The position numbers and the translations under genes are program-made. From assembly GCA_017439085.1 (NCBI GenBank), contig JAFRTU010000007.1, positions 152,707-216,706 on the forward strand: a stretch of 64,000 nucleotides of DNA, written 5' to 3'. Positions within the stretch are counted from its first letter, which is position 1. Every line of letters starts with the position of its first letter. This stretch comes from Clostridia bacterium (GTDB lineage Bacteria; Bacillota; Clostridia; Christensenellales; Christensenellaceae). A model generated the notes under the pieces. The model ran no database searches and was not told the origin of the DNA. It saw only the letters and a list, made by a program, of their open reading frames with translations. This document shows positions 25,478-34,264 of this stretch, one piece after another.

Positions 25478-27033
25478 TGAACGCATATATCTCCATAGTT
25501 GAAGACAATAAGCTCTCCCCGAAGGAAAGAAGAGAAAAACTGATATCGCTTGCTGACAACAGCACCATATCATCTCTTGTCATACTTGCTTTCAGAGAGA
25601 CATCAAAGGAAAAGAAGAGACTATATGTCAGAACACTTGCAGATCTTGCTCTCAATAAAAGTGTCCGGGCCCTTATAGACCATCAGTTCGTACTTCATAG
25701 GGATATCCCCTCCTCACTTGTCGGCGACGATGACCCTAAAGTAAGAAAGAATGCCTACGAGCTCCTGGGAAGGCTACAGAACGCCGAATATCTTCCCCTG
25801 CTCATGATTGCCCATGAGAAGGAAGAAACGCTCTACGTCTTGCCCAGCGTCATACTTGCGCTCGGAAGATATTCCGACAGGCCTGAAGTCAGGGATCTTC
25901 TGAAAAATGGTCTTGATACCTTTATACCGTTAAACAATGACAAGAATGATATCGCCATAAAGGAATCGTATATAAAGGCGACAAATACATTTTCCGAAAG
26001 AGAGCCTCTCCTGTTCACAGACGGAGACCATATGCCTTTTGATGTTATCCTCACATGCCCGAACGCCAGGATCACCCAGAAGGATCTTTCAGAAATCGGT
26101 ATCAATGCCATGGTGTTCGATGCCGTATCAGGCCTAGTGCTTGCAAAAGATATCATAAGATTGCGGTTCCTATATTCAGTAAGGTCTTTCTATGACATAG
26201 GAATATACATAACTGACGGAGAGAAACCAGAAAAACTTCTCAACGATGACAGCATCAGTTTTCTGATAACTGTTCTAAAAGAGCTGTATGGCCGGGACGA
26301 TCTTCACTACAGGGTGGATGTCACCGGAAGGACCATAACAAAAAAAGAAAGAGCTGATGCAGTTAAGATCACCGCTGCAGCATTAATGCATACCGGACTC
26401 ATAAATGACGTATCATCGTATGACATCGAGTTCAGATATGTTTTCATAGGCCAGAGATTTGTACTTGCCCTGTTTCCCGGATCTGTTAACGACAACAGAT
26501 TCTCATACAGGAAAAAAGCCATCAGTGCATCCATGCACCCGGCTGTTGCCGCATCCGTGTGTTCGGTTATCAAAGATAACTCAACAAGAAATGCAAGGAT
26601 AATAGACTGTTTCTGCGGTGCGGGGACCCTGATACTCGAGCGCAGCTTCTTTCCATATGGAAAACTCTATGCTTCAGACATATCCAATGATGCTCTAAGT
26701 GCACTGAACGTTAATGCAAGAACTCTCGGCGTAAAGATCGAAGCCTTTCCGCACAATGCCGTACAGCCATTCAGAGAGAAGTTCGATGAAGTTTTGGCCA
26801 ACATGCCGTTTGGACTCAGGGTCTCCAGCCATGCCTCAAACGAGAAGCTGTATTCCGAGTTTTCCGACAACCTTTACAGCATGCTGGAAGACAACGGGAT
26901 CGCATACATGTTCACAAATGACAAAAAACTGTTTTCCGACGTTTTCACAAAACGGTTTGAGATCACAGGAAGGATCCGCTTCCAGGCAGGAGGCCTCTAT
27001 CCCACTCTTTTCATACTGAAGAAGAACTCATAA
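25477..27033 (+). CDS. HEAT-repeat/THUMP-like/class I methyltransferase fusion
   Basis: 518 aa. Residues 1-170 look like helical HEAT-type repeats (for example VGDDDPKVRKNAYELLGRL). About 185-340 resembles the ferredoxin/THUMP-like region of RNA guanine-N2 methyltransferases. About 350-518 is a Rossmann methyltransferase with motif I IDCFCGAGTLILE (376-388) and motif IV NMPFG (442-446). NMPFG differs from the usual NPPY and recalls the DLPFG-type motif of THUMPD3/Trm11 tRNA m2G enzymes. The likely substrate is tRNA or rRNA guanine. The start overlaps the murG stop by one base; AGGG is upstream. The N-terminal repeat fusion is unusual. Confidence 0.8.
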   Translation: MNAYISIVEDNKLSPKERREKLISLADNSTISSLVILAFRETSKEKKRLYVRTLADLALNKSVRALIDHQFVLHRDIPSSLVGDDDPKVRKNAYELLGRLQNAEYLPLLMIAHEKEETLYVLPSVILALGRYSDRPEVRDLLKNGLDTFIPLNNDKNDIAIKESYIKATNTFSEREPLLFTDGDHMPFDVILTCPNARITQKDLSEIGINAMVFDAVSGLVLAKDIIRLRFLYSVRSFYDIGIYITDGEKPEKLLNDDSISFLITVLKELYGRDDLHYRVDVTGRTITKKERADAVKITAAALMHTGLINDVSSYDIEFRYVFIGQRFVLALFPGSVNDNRFSYRKKAISASMHPAVAASVCSVIKDNSTRNARIIDCFCGAGTLILERSFFPYGKLYASDISNDALSALNVNARTLGVKIEAFPHNAVQPFREKFDEVLANMPFGLRVSSHASNEKLYSEFSDNLYSMLEDNGIAYMFTNDKKLFSDVFTKRFEITGRIRFQAGGLYPTLFILKKNS

Positions 27034-27161
27034 AACACGACCTCACGGACAGATGCCCGGGAGGTGATAATAGACCTCCCTACTCAAATAAATTGCAAGA
27101 GAGAGTATATGCTCTATATAATGTAAATGATCAAAATCCACCATACAGAAAGGAATCATAT

Positions 27162-27827
27162 ATGGATCAACAGAATAACAACATGAGAGATCAGCAGTAC
27201 GGCAATGCTCAGCCTCTGCAGAATCAGTATAATTACGGACAGAATCCATACCAGTATCAGGCACCTCAGCAGGCACCTAATCCTCAGTATAATCCTCAAG
27301 CTCAGCCTCAGTATCAGCAACCACAATATCAGCAGCCACAGTATCAGCAGCCTCAATATCAGCAGCCATATCAGAATCCACAGTACTATTATGCTCCTGT
27401 TCAGGAAGATCCTTTAAAGAAGTTCTCGACTTCTTTGCTCGTAATCGGCATCTTACTTATCATAGGCAGCATAATCAATTTGATATCTCAGGCATCGCTG
27501 TTCACTATGAGGATCCCAATAAGAGTCCTTATGAAACAGTACCCGCTTGCTTTCTGGGGTACTATCATCATAATGATAGGCGCCATATTCCAGCTCATAG
27601 CCGGTATACTCGGAATAGTTAACCGTAAAAAACCTACAAGGATGACCGTCAATATCATAATGATATCGATCCAGATTTCCCTGTTCCTCATAGGTCAGAT
27701 AATGATACTGAAGTTTACCGGTTTCAGCGGAAAGAACATCTTTACCGTGATCAACAGTTTCTTCCTTCCGATACTCTATCTCGTTATGTGCGTCAGGATC
27801 AAGAACGCGGGAAAGACTTTGAGATAA
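27162..27827 (+). CDS. Four-TM membrane protein with QYQQP-repeat N-terminus
   Basis: 221 aa, family not recognised. The first 85 residues are Gln/Pro/Tyr/Asn-rich, with YQQPQ-type pentapeptide repeats around residues 50-70, encoded by near-identical 15-base units at about 27308-27372. Four hydrophobic segments follow (near 95-120, 125-155, 160-185 and 190-215). The repeat region is low-complexity and probably unstructured in the cytoplasm. AAAGGA lies upstream of ATG 27162; the frame reaching 27093 lacks a ribosome binding site. Repeat number may vary between strains. No function is suggested by the context. Confidence 0.75.
   Translation: MDQQNNNMRDQQYGNAQPLQNQYNYGQNPYQYQAPQQAPNPQYNPQAQPQYQQPQYQQPQYQQPQYQQPYQNPQYYYAPVQEDPLKKFSTSLLVIGILLIIGSIINLISQASLFTMRIPIRVLMKQYPLAFWGTIIIMIGAIFQLIAGILGIVNRKKPTRMTVNIIMISIQISLFLIGQIMILKFTGFSGKNIFTVINSFFLPILYLVMCVRIKNAGKTLR
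27308..27372 (+). repeat. 15-bp tandem repeat in coding sequence
   Basis: About four units of a CAGTATCAGCAGCCA-like sequence, encoding QYQQP, with only silent differences between units. Confidence 0.8.
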
Positions 27828-27837
27828 TCCTCTAGTT

Positions 27838-27874
27838 AAAGAAATACTCCTCTTCGGAGGAGTATTTCTTTTGT
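27838..27874 (+). terminator. Bidirectional terminator between the membrane protein gene and gpmI
   Basis: GAAATACTCCTC-TTCG-GAGGAGTATTTC with a UUCG tetraloop. T-rich on both strands, so it serves both convergent genes. Confidence 0.9.
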
Positions 27875-27884
27875 TTTTTATATC

Positions 27885-29471
27885 TTACTTTGTAATGGAT
27901 TCAAGCCATTCCTTTGGGGGTTCGAATCCCAGGAACTTGACAACGGTAGCTGCAACATTTGCGAGTCCGAAGCCGTCTCCTTCCTTGACTTCCGTTCCCT
28001 CAGGAGCGTTGTAGATAGCAAAAGGCACTCTGGCAAGAGAATGGCTCGTCTTAGCCTTATGCGTTCCGTCCGGATTAAGGCCTTTGTCATACATCTCATC
28101 GGAGTTTCCGTGGTCTGCTGTCACGAGAAGCACGTAATCCATCTTCTTGCAGGCATCCATTATCCTCCTCAGCATGAGATCCACGCTCTCAACGCCGATG
28201 AGAGTAGCCTCGTAGTTCCCCGTATGACCGACCATGTCCCCGTTAGGATAGTTGCATCTCAGGAACTGATACTCTCCTGATTCTATGGCCTCCACCATGA
28301 GGTCGGTGATCTCACAAGCCTTCATCCATGGTTTCTTCTCGAAAGGTATGATGTCTGAAGGTACTTCCACCCATGTCTCAAGCTCATCAGAGAACTTCTC
28401 TGATCTGTTTCCGTTCCAGAAATAGGTAACATGTCCGAACTTCTGGGTCTCAGAGCACGCAAAGCTCTTTATGCCCTTATTAACGAGGAATTCACTAAGT
28501 GTGTGCTCTATGTGAGGCGGTTCCACGAGGAAGTGGTCCGGAAGCTTAAGATCTCCGTCATACTGCAGCATTCCAGCATAGTATACGTTAGGCTTCTTTA
28601 CCTGTTCGAAGGAATCGAATCCCTTGTTCATGTAATCGAATGCCTTGGAAAGCTCCACTGCTCTGTCTCCTCTGAAGTTGTAGAGAAGTACTGAGTCTCC
28701 GTCATCTATGGTCCCAAGAGGCTCTTCTCCGTCGGCAATTACAAAACCGGGAAGGAACTGATCCGTGTATCCGCCCTCTGCCCTTAATGTCTCTATGGCA
28801 TCTCTTGCTGAAGCAAACTTCCTGCCGTCGCCCATTACGTGAATATGCCATCCTTTTTCAACCATGGACCAGTCTGCTTCATATCTGTCCATAGTGATCA
28901 CCATCCTGCCGCCTCCTGAAGCTATGCAGGCATGGAAGCCGTCACCGTTCAGAGACGCGATCTCATCCTCAAGCTGATCGACATATGTAAGTGCGCTAGT
29001 TTCAGGAACGTCTCTTCCGTCAAGAAGGATGTGGATCCTAACTTCCCTGAGTCCCTCTTCCTTAGAATGTCTCAGCATTGCAAGAAGATGGGATATATTC
29101 GAATGTACGTTTCCGTCTGACAGCAGTCCGATGAAATGGAGCTTGCCTTCATTCTCCTTCACAAATGAAATTGCCTCTCTCCATGCGGAAGACCTGTAGA
29201 TGTCTCCGCTCTCTATGGATTCGTTTACCAGCTTGGCTCCCTGGGAATAGATCTGTCCGCATCCGAGTGCGTTATGTCCGACCTCGGAGTTTCCCATGTC
29301 TTCATCCGACGGAAGACCTACTGCGGTTCCATGTGCTTTGATGGTAGTATGCGGGCATTTCCCCATGAGTTCATCCAGCTGAGGCTTGTATGCATGGAGC
29401 ACGGCGTTGCCCATATCCTTCTCGGTCCAGCCGACTCCGTCCATCACTACGAGTACAACAGGTTTGTTCAT
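27885..29471 (-). CDS. gpmI: 2,3-bisphosphoglycerate-independent phosphoglycerate mutase
   Basis: 528 aa binuclear-metal enzyme of the alkaline phosphatase superfamily, converting 3-phosphoglycerate to 2-phosphoglycerate in glycolysis. It has the N-terminal metal Asp in VVMDGVGW, the phosphoserine intermediate in MGNSEVGHNALG, DGRDVPETSA and RMVITMDRYEADW in the transferase domain, and VTADHGNSDEM with metal ligands. AAGGAG lies seven bases before ATG 29471. The Mn2+ dependence of this class fits the metal-handling genes nearby. Monocistronic. Confidence 0.97.
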   Translation of the reverse strand: MNKPVVLVVMDGVGWTEKDMGNAVLHAYKPQLDELMGKCPHTTIKAHGTAVGLPSDEDMGNSEVGHNALGCGQIYSQGAKLVNESIESGDIYRSSAWREAISFVKENEGKLHFIGLLSDGNVHSNISHLLAMLRHSKEEGLREVRIHILLDGRDVPETSALTYVDQLEDEIASLNGDGFHACIASGGGRMVITMDRYEADWSMVEKGWHIHVMGDGRKFASARDAIETLRAEGGYTDQFLPGFVIADGEEPLGTIDDGDSVLLYNFRGDRAVELSKAFDYMNKGFDSFEQVKKPNVYYAGMLQYDGDLKLPDHFLVEPPHIEHTLSEFLVNKGIKSFACSETQKFGHVTYFWNGNRSEKFSDELETWVEVPSDIIPFEKKPWMKACEITDLMVEAIESGEYQFLRCNYPNGDMVGHTGNYEATLIGVESVDLMLRRIMDACKKMDYVLLVTADHGNSDEMYDKGLNPDGTHKAKTSHSLARVPFAIYNAPEGTEVKEGDGFGLANVAATVVKFLGFEPPKEWLESITK

Positions 29472-29536
29472 AGTTTTTCTCCTTTTTAATTCTGAAAAAA
29501 TGGTCAGTGACCTGTTAGAATCACTATGTTAAGTAT

Positions 29537-29593
29537 AAAAAAAGAGGAGTGATTTCTCAAGGAGAATCAAAGCCTCCATAGAAAAACTCCTCT
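29537..29593 (-). terminator. Terminator of the znu operon
   Basis: Minus strand AGAGGAGT...ACTCCTCT with an inner GGAG...CTCC helix, followed by seven T. Confidence 0.85.
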
Positions 29594-29609
29594 CGACTTA
29601 TTAATTATC

Positions 29610-30449
29610 TCAGCTTCTCCCTGTAAGCTTGCCTGTGATCCAGCATATAAGGAAAGCCAGAACGTCGAAACACACTATGGTAGCGCCTACAGGTGTTCCT
29701 AAAACGATAGAAGCAGCCATGCCTATAAGCGTGCATAATACCGATATGACTGCCGAGAACAGCGTCACGCTCTTAAAGTTGCTGAACACTCTCATCGCAG
29801 ACATCGCCGGGAATATCACAAGTGCCGATATGAGGAGCGATCCTATGAGATTCATTGCAAGAACGATGATAACGGCTATGATAACGGCAATCACAAGATT
29901 GAAGGCCTCCGTGTCAGTTCCGGATGCCTTTGAGAAATCCTCATCAAAGGTAACTGCGAAGATCCTGTTGTAGAAGAACAGGAAGAACAGCACCACCAGA
30001 ACTGAGAAGACCGTGCAGATGATGACATCGGCCTTAGTCAGAGTAAGCATGGATGTGGCTCCGAACAAAGTCGAACAGACGTCTCCCGATACATTGGATG
30101 TCACCGAGAAAACGTTCATGAACAGATATCCGAATGCAAGAGCACCTACGGATATCATGGCTATCGCCGCATCTCCCTTTATCCTCGTAGACTGGCCTGT
30201 CTTAAGTATAAGTATCGCGCATATGACCGTGACGGGGAGGACTATGTATGTCCTGTTCATAAGTCCGGTCACGGCTGCCACCGCCATCGCTCCGAAGGCA
30301 ACGTGAGAGAGCCCGTCTCCTATGAAAGAGAGCCTCTTAAGAACGAGTATCACTCCCAGGAGTGCCGCAGCAACGGATATCATGATACCCACCATGAAGG
30401 CATATCGTACGAAGGGATACTGAAGATATTCCAAGATCTTTGCTATCAT
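29610..30449 (-). CDS. znuB: Zinc/manganese-type ABC transporter permease
   Basis: 279 aa ABC-3 family permease with eight or more hydrophobic segments, forming the membrane channel of a metal importer. The early GLSHVAFG motif (about 46-53) contacts the ATPase. Its ATG overlaps the stop of the ATPase gene by four bases (30446-30449). Zinc is favoured over manganese because of the acidic-loop binding protein, but the two cannot be separated by sequence alone. Confidence 0.9.
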   Translation of the reverse strand: MIAKILEYLQYPFVRYAFMVGIMISVAAALLGVILVLKRLSFIGDGLSHVAFGAMAVAAVTGLMNRTYIVLPVTVICAILILKTGQSTRIKGDAAIAMISVGALAFGYLFMNVFSVTSNVSGDVCSTLFGATSMLTLTKADVIICTVFSVLVVLFFLFFYNRIFAVTFDEDFSKASGTDTEAFNLVIAVIIAVIIVLAMNLIGSLLISALVIFPAMSAMRVFSNFKSVTLFSAVISVLCTLIGMAASIVLGTPVGATIVCFDVLAFLICWITGKLTGRS

Positions 30450-31129
30450 TGTTCCTCTCTCCCCTCCTCCCTCAGAAACTCATCTGTGGTCCCGAAGAAG
30501 ACCGATCTTCCAATGTCAAGTACATGTGTGGAATATCTGACAGCATTCTTCACGTCATGGGAGATCATTATTATCGTGATCCCCTCCCTGTGAAGGTCCT
30601 CCACCAGTTCGTAGAACTCCTCCGTGACTCTTGGATCAAGGCCTGAAACCGGTTCATCCATGATGAGTATCTTTCCTGTGGCTGTAAGTGCCCTTGCCAG
30701 AAGTACTCTCTGCTGCTGACCCCCCGAGAGATCTCTGAAACTCTTTCGGGATATCTCCGATATACCAAGCTTCTGCATTATCTCTTCGACGGAAGATCTC
30801 TCCTCATTGGAGTAGAAGAGTCTCTTTTTGAGCCTTCCCTGGAACCCGGAAAGTACTATCTCCCTGACTGAAGCAGGAAAATCCCTCTGTATCAATGTCT
30901 GCTGGGGCAGATAGCCTATCCCGTCTTTTCTAAGTCCGTCCCCGAATGAGACCGTCCCCTTTATGGGTCTTGAAAGCCCTATCATCGTCTTTAAGAGAGT
31001 TGTCTTTCCGGAGCCGTTCTCTCCGAGTATGGAAAGATAATCCCCTTCGTTCACTTCAAAGGAGATACCGTCAAGTATGGAATTCGTGCCGTATCCGATG
31101 GAAACGTCTTTTACGCTTATAAGAGCCAT
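30446..31129 (-). CDS. znuC: Zinc/manganese-type ABC transporter ATP-binding protein
   Basis: 227 aa ATPase. Walker A GENGSGKTT, signature LSGGQQQR, Walker B ILIMDEPVSGLD and the H-loop MISHD are all intact. ATG 31129, just after the znuA stop at 31131, gives the family N-terminus MALISVKDVSIGYG; a frame open to 31153 is only an overlap. It powers the permease encoded next and is translationally coupled to it. Confidence 0.92.
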   Translation of the reverse strand: MALISVKDVSIGYGTNSILDGISFEVNEGDYLSILGENGSGKTTLLKTMIGLSRPIKGTVSFGDGLRKDGIGYLPQQTLIQRDFPASVREIVLSGFQGRLKKRLFYSNEERSSVEEIMQKLGISEISRKSFRDLSGGQQQRVLLARALTATGKILIMDEPVSGLDPRVTEEFYELVEDLHREGITIIMISHDVKNAVRYSTHVLDIGRSVFFGTTDEFLREEGREEQ

Positions 31130-31130
31130 A

Positions 31131-32099
31131 TCATTCTTCGAGTGCCTTTTCAAGCACTTGAAGGTTCTCCTCCATTATCTTAAGATATGTCGAGCCTTCC
31201 TCATAGTCTGAAAGTGTAGTCGACTGCATGGAATCCATCACAAGTATACCGCAGTCTGTCGTTCCTGAGTCCCTTATCACAGTATCTGCCAGTTTACCGT
31301 CGGAGCTCTCAGTGATTATAACGTATCTGAGTCCCAGTTCCTTCAGTTTCTCTGAGAGGAACCTTATCGTCTCAAAGCTCGCTTCGGACTCCGCTGAACA
31401 TCCCTTGAAGGCCGCATGGTAATCGAGGCCGTAGTCTTCAGTCATGTATCTGAACGGGAATCTGTCAGGGATCAGGATCCCTCTCTTTGATGAAGAAGCA
31501 ACTGTTGTCTTATACTTTCCATCCAGCTCTCTGAGCTTAAGAGCATAAGCTTCGAAGTTCTTTTCATATATGTCCGCATTCTCCTTATCGAGACTTGTAA
31601 ATGCGTCCCTTATGGCTCCGCAGACTTTTTCCGCGAACCTGAGGGAAAGCCATACATGCTCGTCATACTCCGGTCCTTCTTCCCCTTCTTCTTCATCCTC
31701 GTCCGTCATGCCTTCCTTCATCTCCTCTTCCCTTATGTCGTCCTTAAGGATCTCCATGAGGTCAAGTATCAGCATGGAGCTGTTATGCTCCCCTTTCATA
31801 AGGTCTTCCACCCATGCATCGGATTCACCGCCGACATATATGAACATGTCTGCATTCCGGATCTTCAGCATGTCGTCAACGGTAGGCTGGAAGTTGTGTA
31901 TGTCGACGCCTTTATCGAGTATCAGGCTTACTTCATATCCATCCTTCAGTTCACCGAGTATGTTCAATACCCAGTCGTATTCCGGAAATATGGTAACAAC
32001 TACCGAGGGGACATCATTTTCTTTCTTTCCCGGAGCACATGAAGACACGAGCACAAGAAGTGCCGCAATAATGCATATAAAAACAGTACGTCTTCTCAT
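31131..32099 (-). CDS. znuA: Zinc/manganese ABC transporter substrate-binding lipoprotein
   Basis: 322 aa cluster A-I metal-binding lipoprotein. A basic MRRR start, hydrophobic core and lipobox VSSC (Cys21) anchor it outside the membrane. The metal-site histidines occur in DIHNFQPT, EHVWLS and LDYHAAF. In place of the His-rich loop of many ZnuA proteins there is an acidic loop (about 120-148, with EDEEEGEEGPEYDEH). ATG 32099 is chosen, ten bases after GGAG. A GGTAATCATTCC sequence at 32116-32127 in the leader loosely resembles a Zur box, but only one half-site is good. Confidence 0.9.
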   Translation of the reverse strand: MRRRTVFICIIAALLVLVSSCAPGKKENDVPSVVVTIFPEYDWVLNILGELKDGYEVSLILDKGVDIHNFQPTVDDMLKIRNADMFIYVGGESDAWVEDLMKGEHNSSMLILDLMEILKDDIREEEMKEGMTDEDEEEGEEGPEYDEHVWLSLRFAEKVCGAIRDAFTSLDKENADIYEKNFEAYALKLRELDGKYKTTVASSSKRGILIPDRFPFRYMTEDYGLDYHAAFKGCSAESEASFETIRFLSEKLKELGLRYVIITESSDGKLADTVIRDSGTTDCGILVMDSMQSTTLSDYEEGSTYLKIMEENLQVLEKALEE

Positions 32100-32184
32100 A
32101 TAAATCACGCTCCAAGGTAATCATTCCCATACATGGTCATATAATTTTTGCATATAATAACGGAAAAATCAAAATAATGCGGTC

Positions 32185-34161
32185 TTATGCGATCATCTCT
32201 TCCCAATACACATAACCCAGGACTTCCCTGGTCCTTTGTGCCATGAAGTCGAGTTTAGCCTTTAGGTGTTCGGAAGACATCACCATCTCGTAATATGATG
32301 AGAAATCCCCATGTTCTGAATAGAATTCATCCTCGGTAAAGATCATCTCTATAAGCGTTGCCCTGTCCTCCATGGGAGAGACAGTCGAATAGATCCTGGC
32401 GAAATACGGTTTTTTCGTGAAATAAACAAGATAGCCGAATACATCAGCGTCGTAATAATGATCAAGATCATATGAGTAGTGGAAGTTTTTGGGATTCATC
32501 TTTTGCCACTTGTCAAAAGCAAACGCCATCTGGTCATGTTCCAGGATCAGATTCTCGACTGCATGCCATATCTCATGATGTATGGTCTCGCTCCCGCCAT
32601 GGGAATCCAGGTCGATCATGATGTTGTACCAGCTTCCGTACATATACTGAAGCCCGCCGGCTTCGAAACTGCCTGATGTTTTGTTCAGTATGTCCCTTAA
32701 AACTATGAAACGGATACCGCCGTTGCCTGACTGGTCCCTGAAGTTGGAAAAGAATCCCTCGGGGTATCTCGAAAGACTTTTATAGAGCTCGTCAAGAAAT
32801 TCTGCTGTCTCAAGAGAGACATTGCTCTTATCTTCCCCGACTCCTTCCACGGATTCGCCGGAATAATCCCAAGGCTCATGGGCGTTCTTCACTTCGTTCC
32901 CTATGAGGACGGTCACTCCGAACTTCCTTTCGATTATGTCAGCATATATCCTGCAGCCTTTTAAATGATCTCCCGCCACATGCTTTTCGGGGATCTCTGA
33001 AGGAGTCCTCTCGTATGTCCTTAGCTCATCGCTTTTTTCAGTGAGGGAGGGAATGATGCTGTAAATGTGATACTCCCCTTTTTCTCCGTTATCCAGCATG
33101 GGCATGAATATGAAGCTTCCGTCCCTGAGGAGCATGGCCGCATACTGTGAAAAGCTCACATCGATCAGCGTTCCCGTGGAACTCTTTTCAGTCAGAAATC
33201 CCAGTTCCATCCCCTTGAACGCGTTTTTGGTTTCTTCCTCCTGAGCCTCATTAAGCAGCAGCACGGTTTCTCCGGCATCATAGCACCTTATCTCCTTGCC
33301 CCTGTCCAGCATGAAGGTGCCCCTGTAGGCTGCTTCCACGGGTTCAAAGATCTCGTAATCCATGTGGTCCTGAACAGTATCGGTATAAACGTAATCCGTT
33401 GCAAGGAGGTTCTCTCCCGAGAATTCGAAAATGGTCTTGTCTGTGAAAGCCTGACCCCGGAAGACATCCTTTTCCATGTCATATATCATATATGATCTGT
33501 CATGAATATCATCTGCACACGGAGATGATACGCAAAGGAGCCTCTTTTGCATGTTCATGCATACTATGCTCCCGCCGGTGAATGACTTCTTTTTAACAGT
33601 TCCGGTATTCAGATCCGTAATGAAAAGATCACTTCCCATATACGAATAGATCTTCTCCTCCTCCATGTCCATGGAGTGCTCGGGATATATGTAGGAACGG
33701 GATGAGTAATGATATTTCCTCACAAGGTTCATGAACGCGTCATATTCGGCGACAGTATTGTCGGTGAGGTCCGAGGTGATGATGTTCCCGTTCTTTCTGA
33801 TGCCGAGAAGCACCTGTTCCTCCCTGTACAGATGGACTGCACCTGTGCTTCCGTCAGCGGGATCTAATATCATGTAACCATTCCTTGCCGTATCGTTGAT
33901 GTTGATGTTGAGGAGCAGCTTTCCATCGGGGGTCTCCATGGCCGAATAGATATAACAGCCCCTTATGACTGTTTCATATTTCTTTACCGGTTCTCCTTCC
34001 GGAACGGAAGGCACGACTGAAGATGATGTCGCGGAAGAAGACGGAGCAGGGCTTTCCGAAGGCAATGAAGATACAGCCGAAGACGGCACGTTCTCCCTTC
34101 TGCAGGAGCATACTGAAAGAATGAGAGTCAGTATCAGAACTATTGATAATATCTTTTTCAT
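32185..34161 (-). CDS. Large lipoprotein with C-terminal HExxH zincin-like motif
   Basis: About 658 aa, family not recognised. It has a signal peptide (MKKILSIVLILTLILS) with Cys18/Cys20 as lipobox candidates and a Ser/Pro linker (about 24-55). A long beta-rich region (60-360) has propeller-like strands such as GKLLLNININD and GSFIFMPM. A C-terminal helical domain contains HEIWH (529-533), followed by acidic helices that could supply the third zinc ligand. A surface metallopeptidase or a sensor with a degenerate protease is likely. ATG 34161 starts at the end of the preceding gene's terminator; the alternative ATG 34178/34179 lies inside the hairpin next to GGAG. It precedes the znu operon without a visible terminator. 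Confidence 0.75.
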   Translation of the reverse strand: MKKILSIVLILTLILSVCSCRRENVPSSAVSSLPSESPAPSSSATSSSVVPSVPEGEPVKKYETVIRGCYIYSAMETPDGKLLLNININDTARNGYMILDPADGSTGAVHLYREEQVLLGIRKNGNIITSDLTDNTVAEYDAFMNLVRKYHYSSRSYIYPEHSMDMEEEKIYSYMGSDLFITDLNTGTVKKKSFTGGSIVCMNMQKRLLCVSSPCADDIHDRSYMIYDMEKDVFRGQAFTDKTIFEFSGENLLATDYVYTDTVQDHMDYEIFEPVEAAYRGTFMLDRGKEIRCYDAGETVLLLNEAQEEETKNAFKGMELGFLTEKSSTGTLIDVSFSQYAAMLLRDGSFIFMPMLDNGEKGEYHIYSIIPSLTEKSDELRTYERTPSEIPEKHVAGDHLKGCRIYADIIERKFGVTVLIGNEVKNAHEPWDYSGESVEGVGEDKSNVSLETAEFLDELYKSLSRYPEGFFSNFRDQSGNGGIRFIVLRDILNKTSGSFEAGGLQYMYGSWYNIMIDLDSHGGSETIHHEIWHAVENLILEHDQMAFAFDKWQKMNPKNFHYSYDLDHYYDADVFGYLVYFTKKPYFARIYSTVSPMEDRATLIEMIFTEDEFYSEHGDFSSYYEMVMSSEHLKAKLDFMAQRTREVLGYVYWEEMIA

Positions 34162-34165
34162 TTCA

Positions 34166-34198
34166 AATAAAAAGAGCATCTCCGGAAAGGAAATGCCC
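34166..34198 (-). terminator. Terminator of glnN-fRMsr-carboxypeptidase operon
   Basis: Minus strand GGGCATTTCC...GGAGATGCTC (ten pairs with wobbles) followed by TTTTTATTT. The T-tract abuts the start of the lipoprotein gene. Confidence 0.7.
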
Positions 34199-34264
34199 TA
34201 TACTTCTTTCTTGATCATTCAGGTATAAAACAATCCCTGAACACATTATACCCGACAAGATCTA

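Noticed and set aside
27308..27372. CRISPR-like array
   Set aside because: The repeats are contiguous 15-base coding units without spacers; no cas genes in the window.
32116..32127. Zur box upstream of znuA
   Set aside because: GGTAATCATTCC keeps one good half-site only; too weak to list as a feature.
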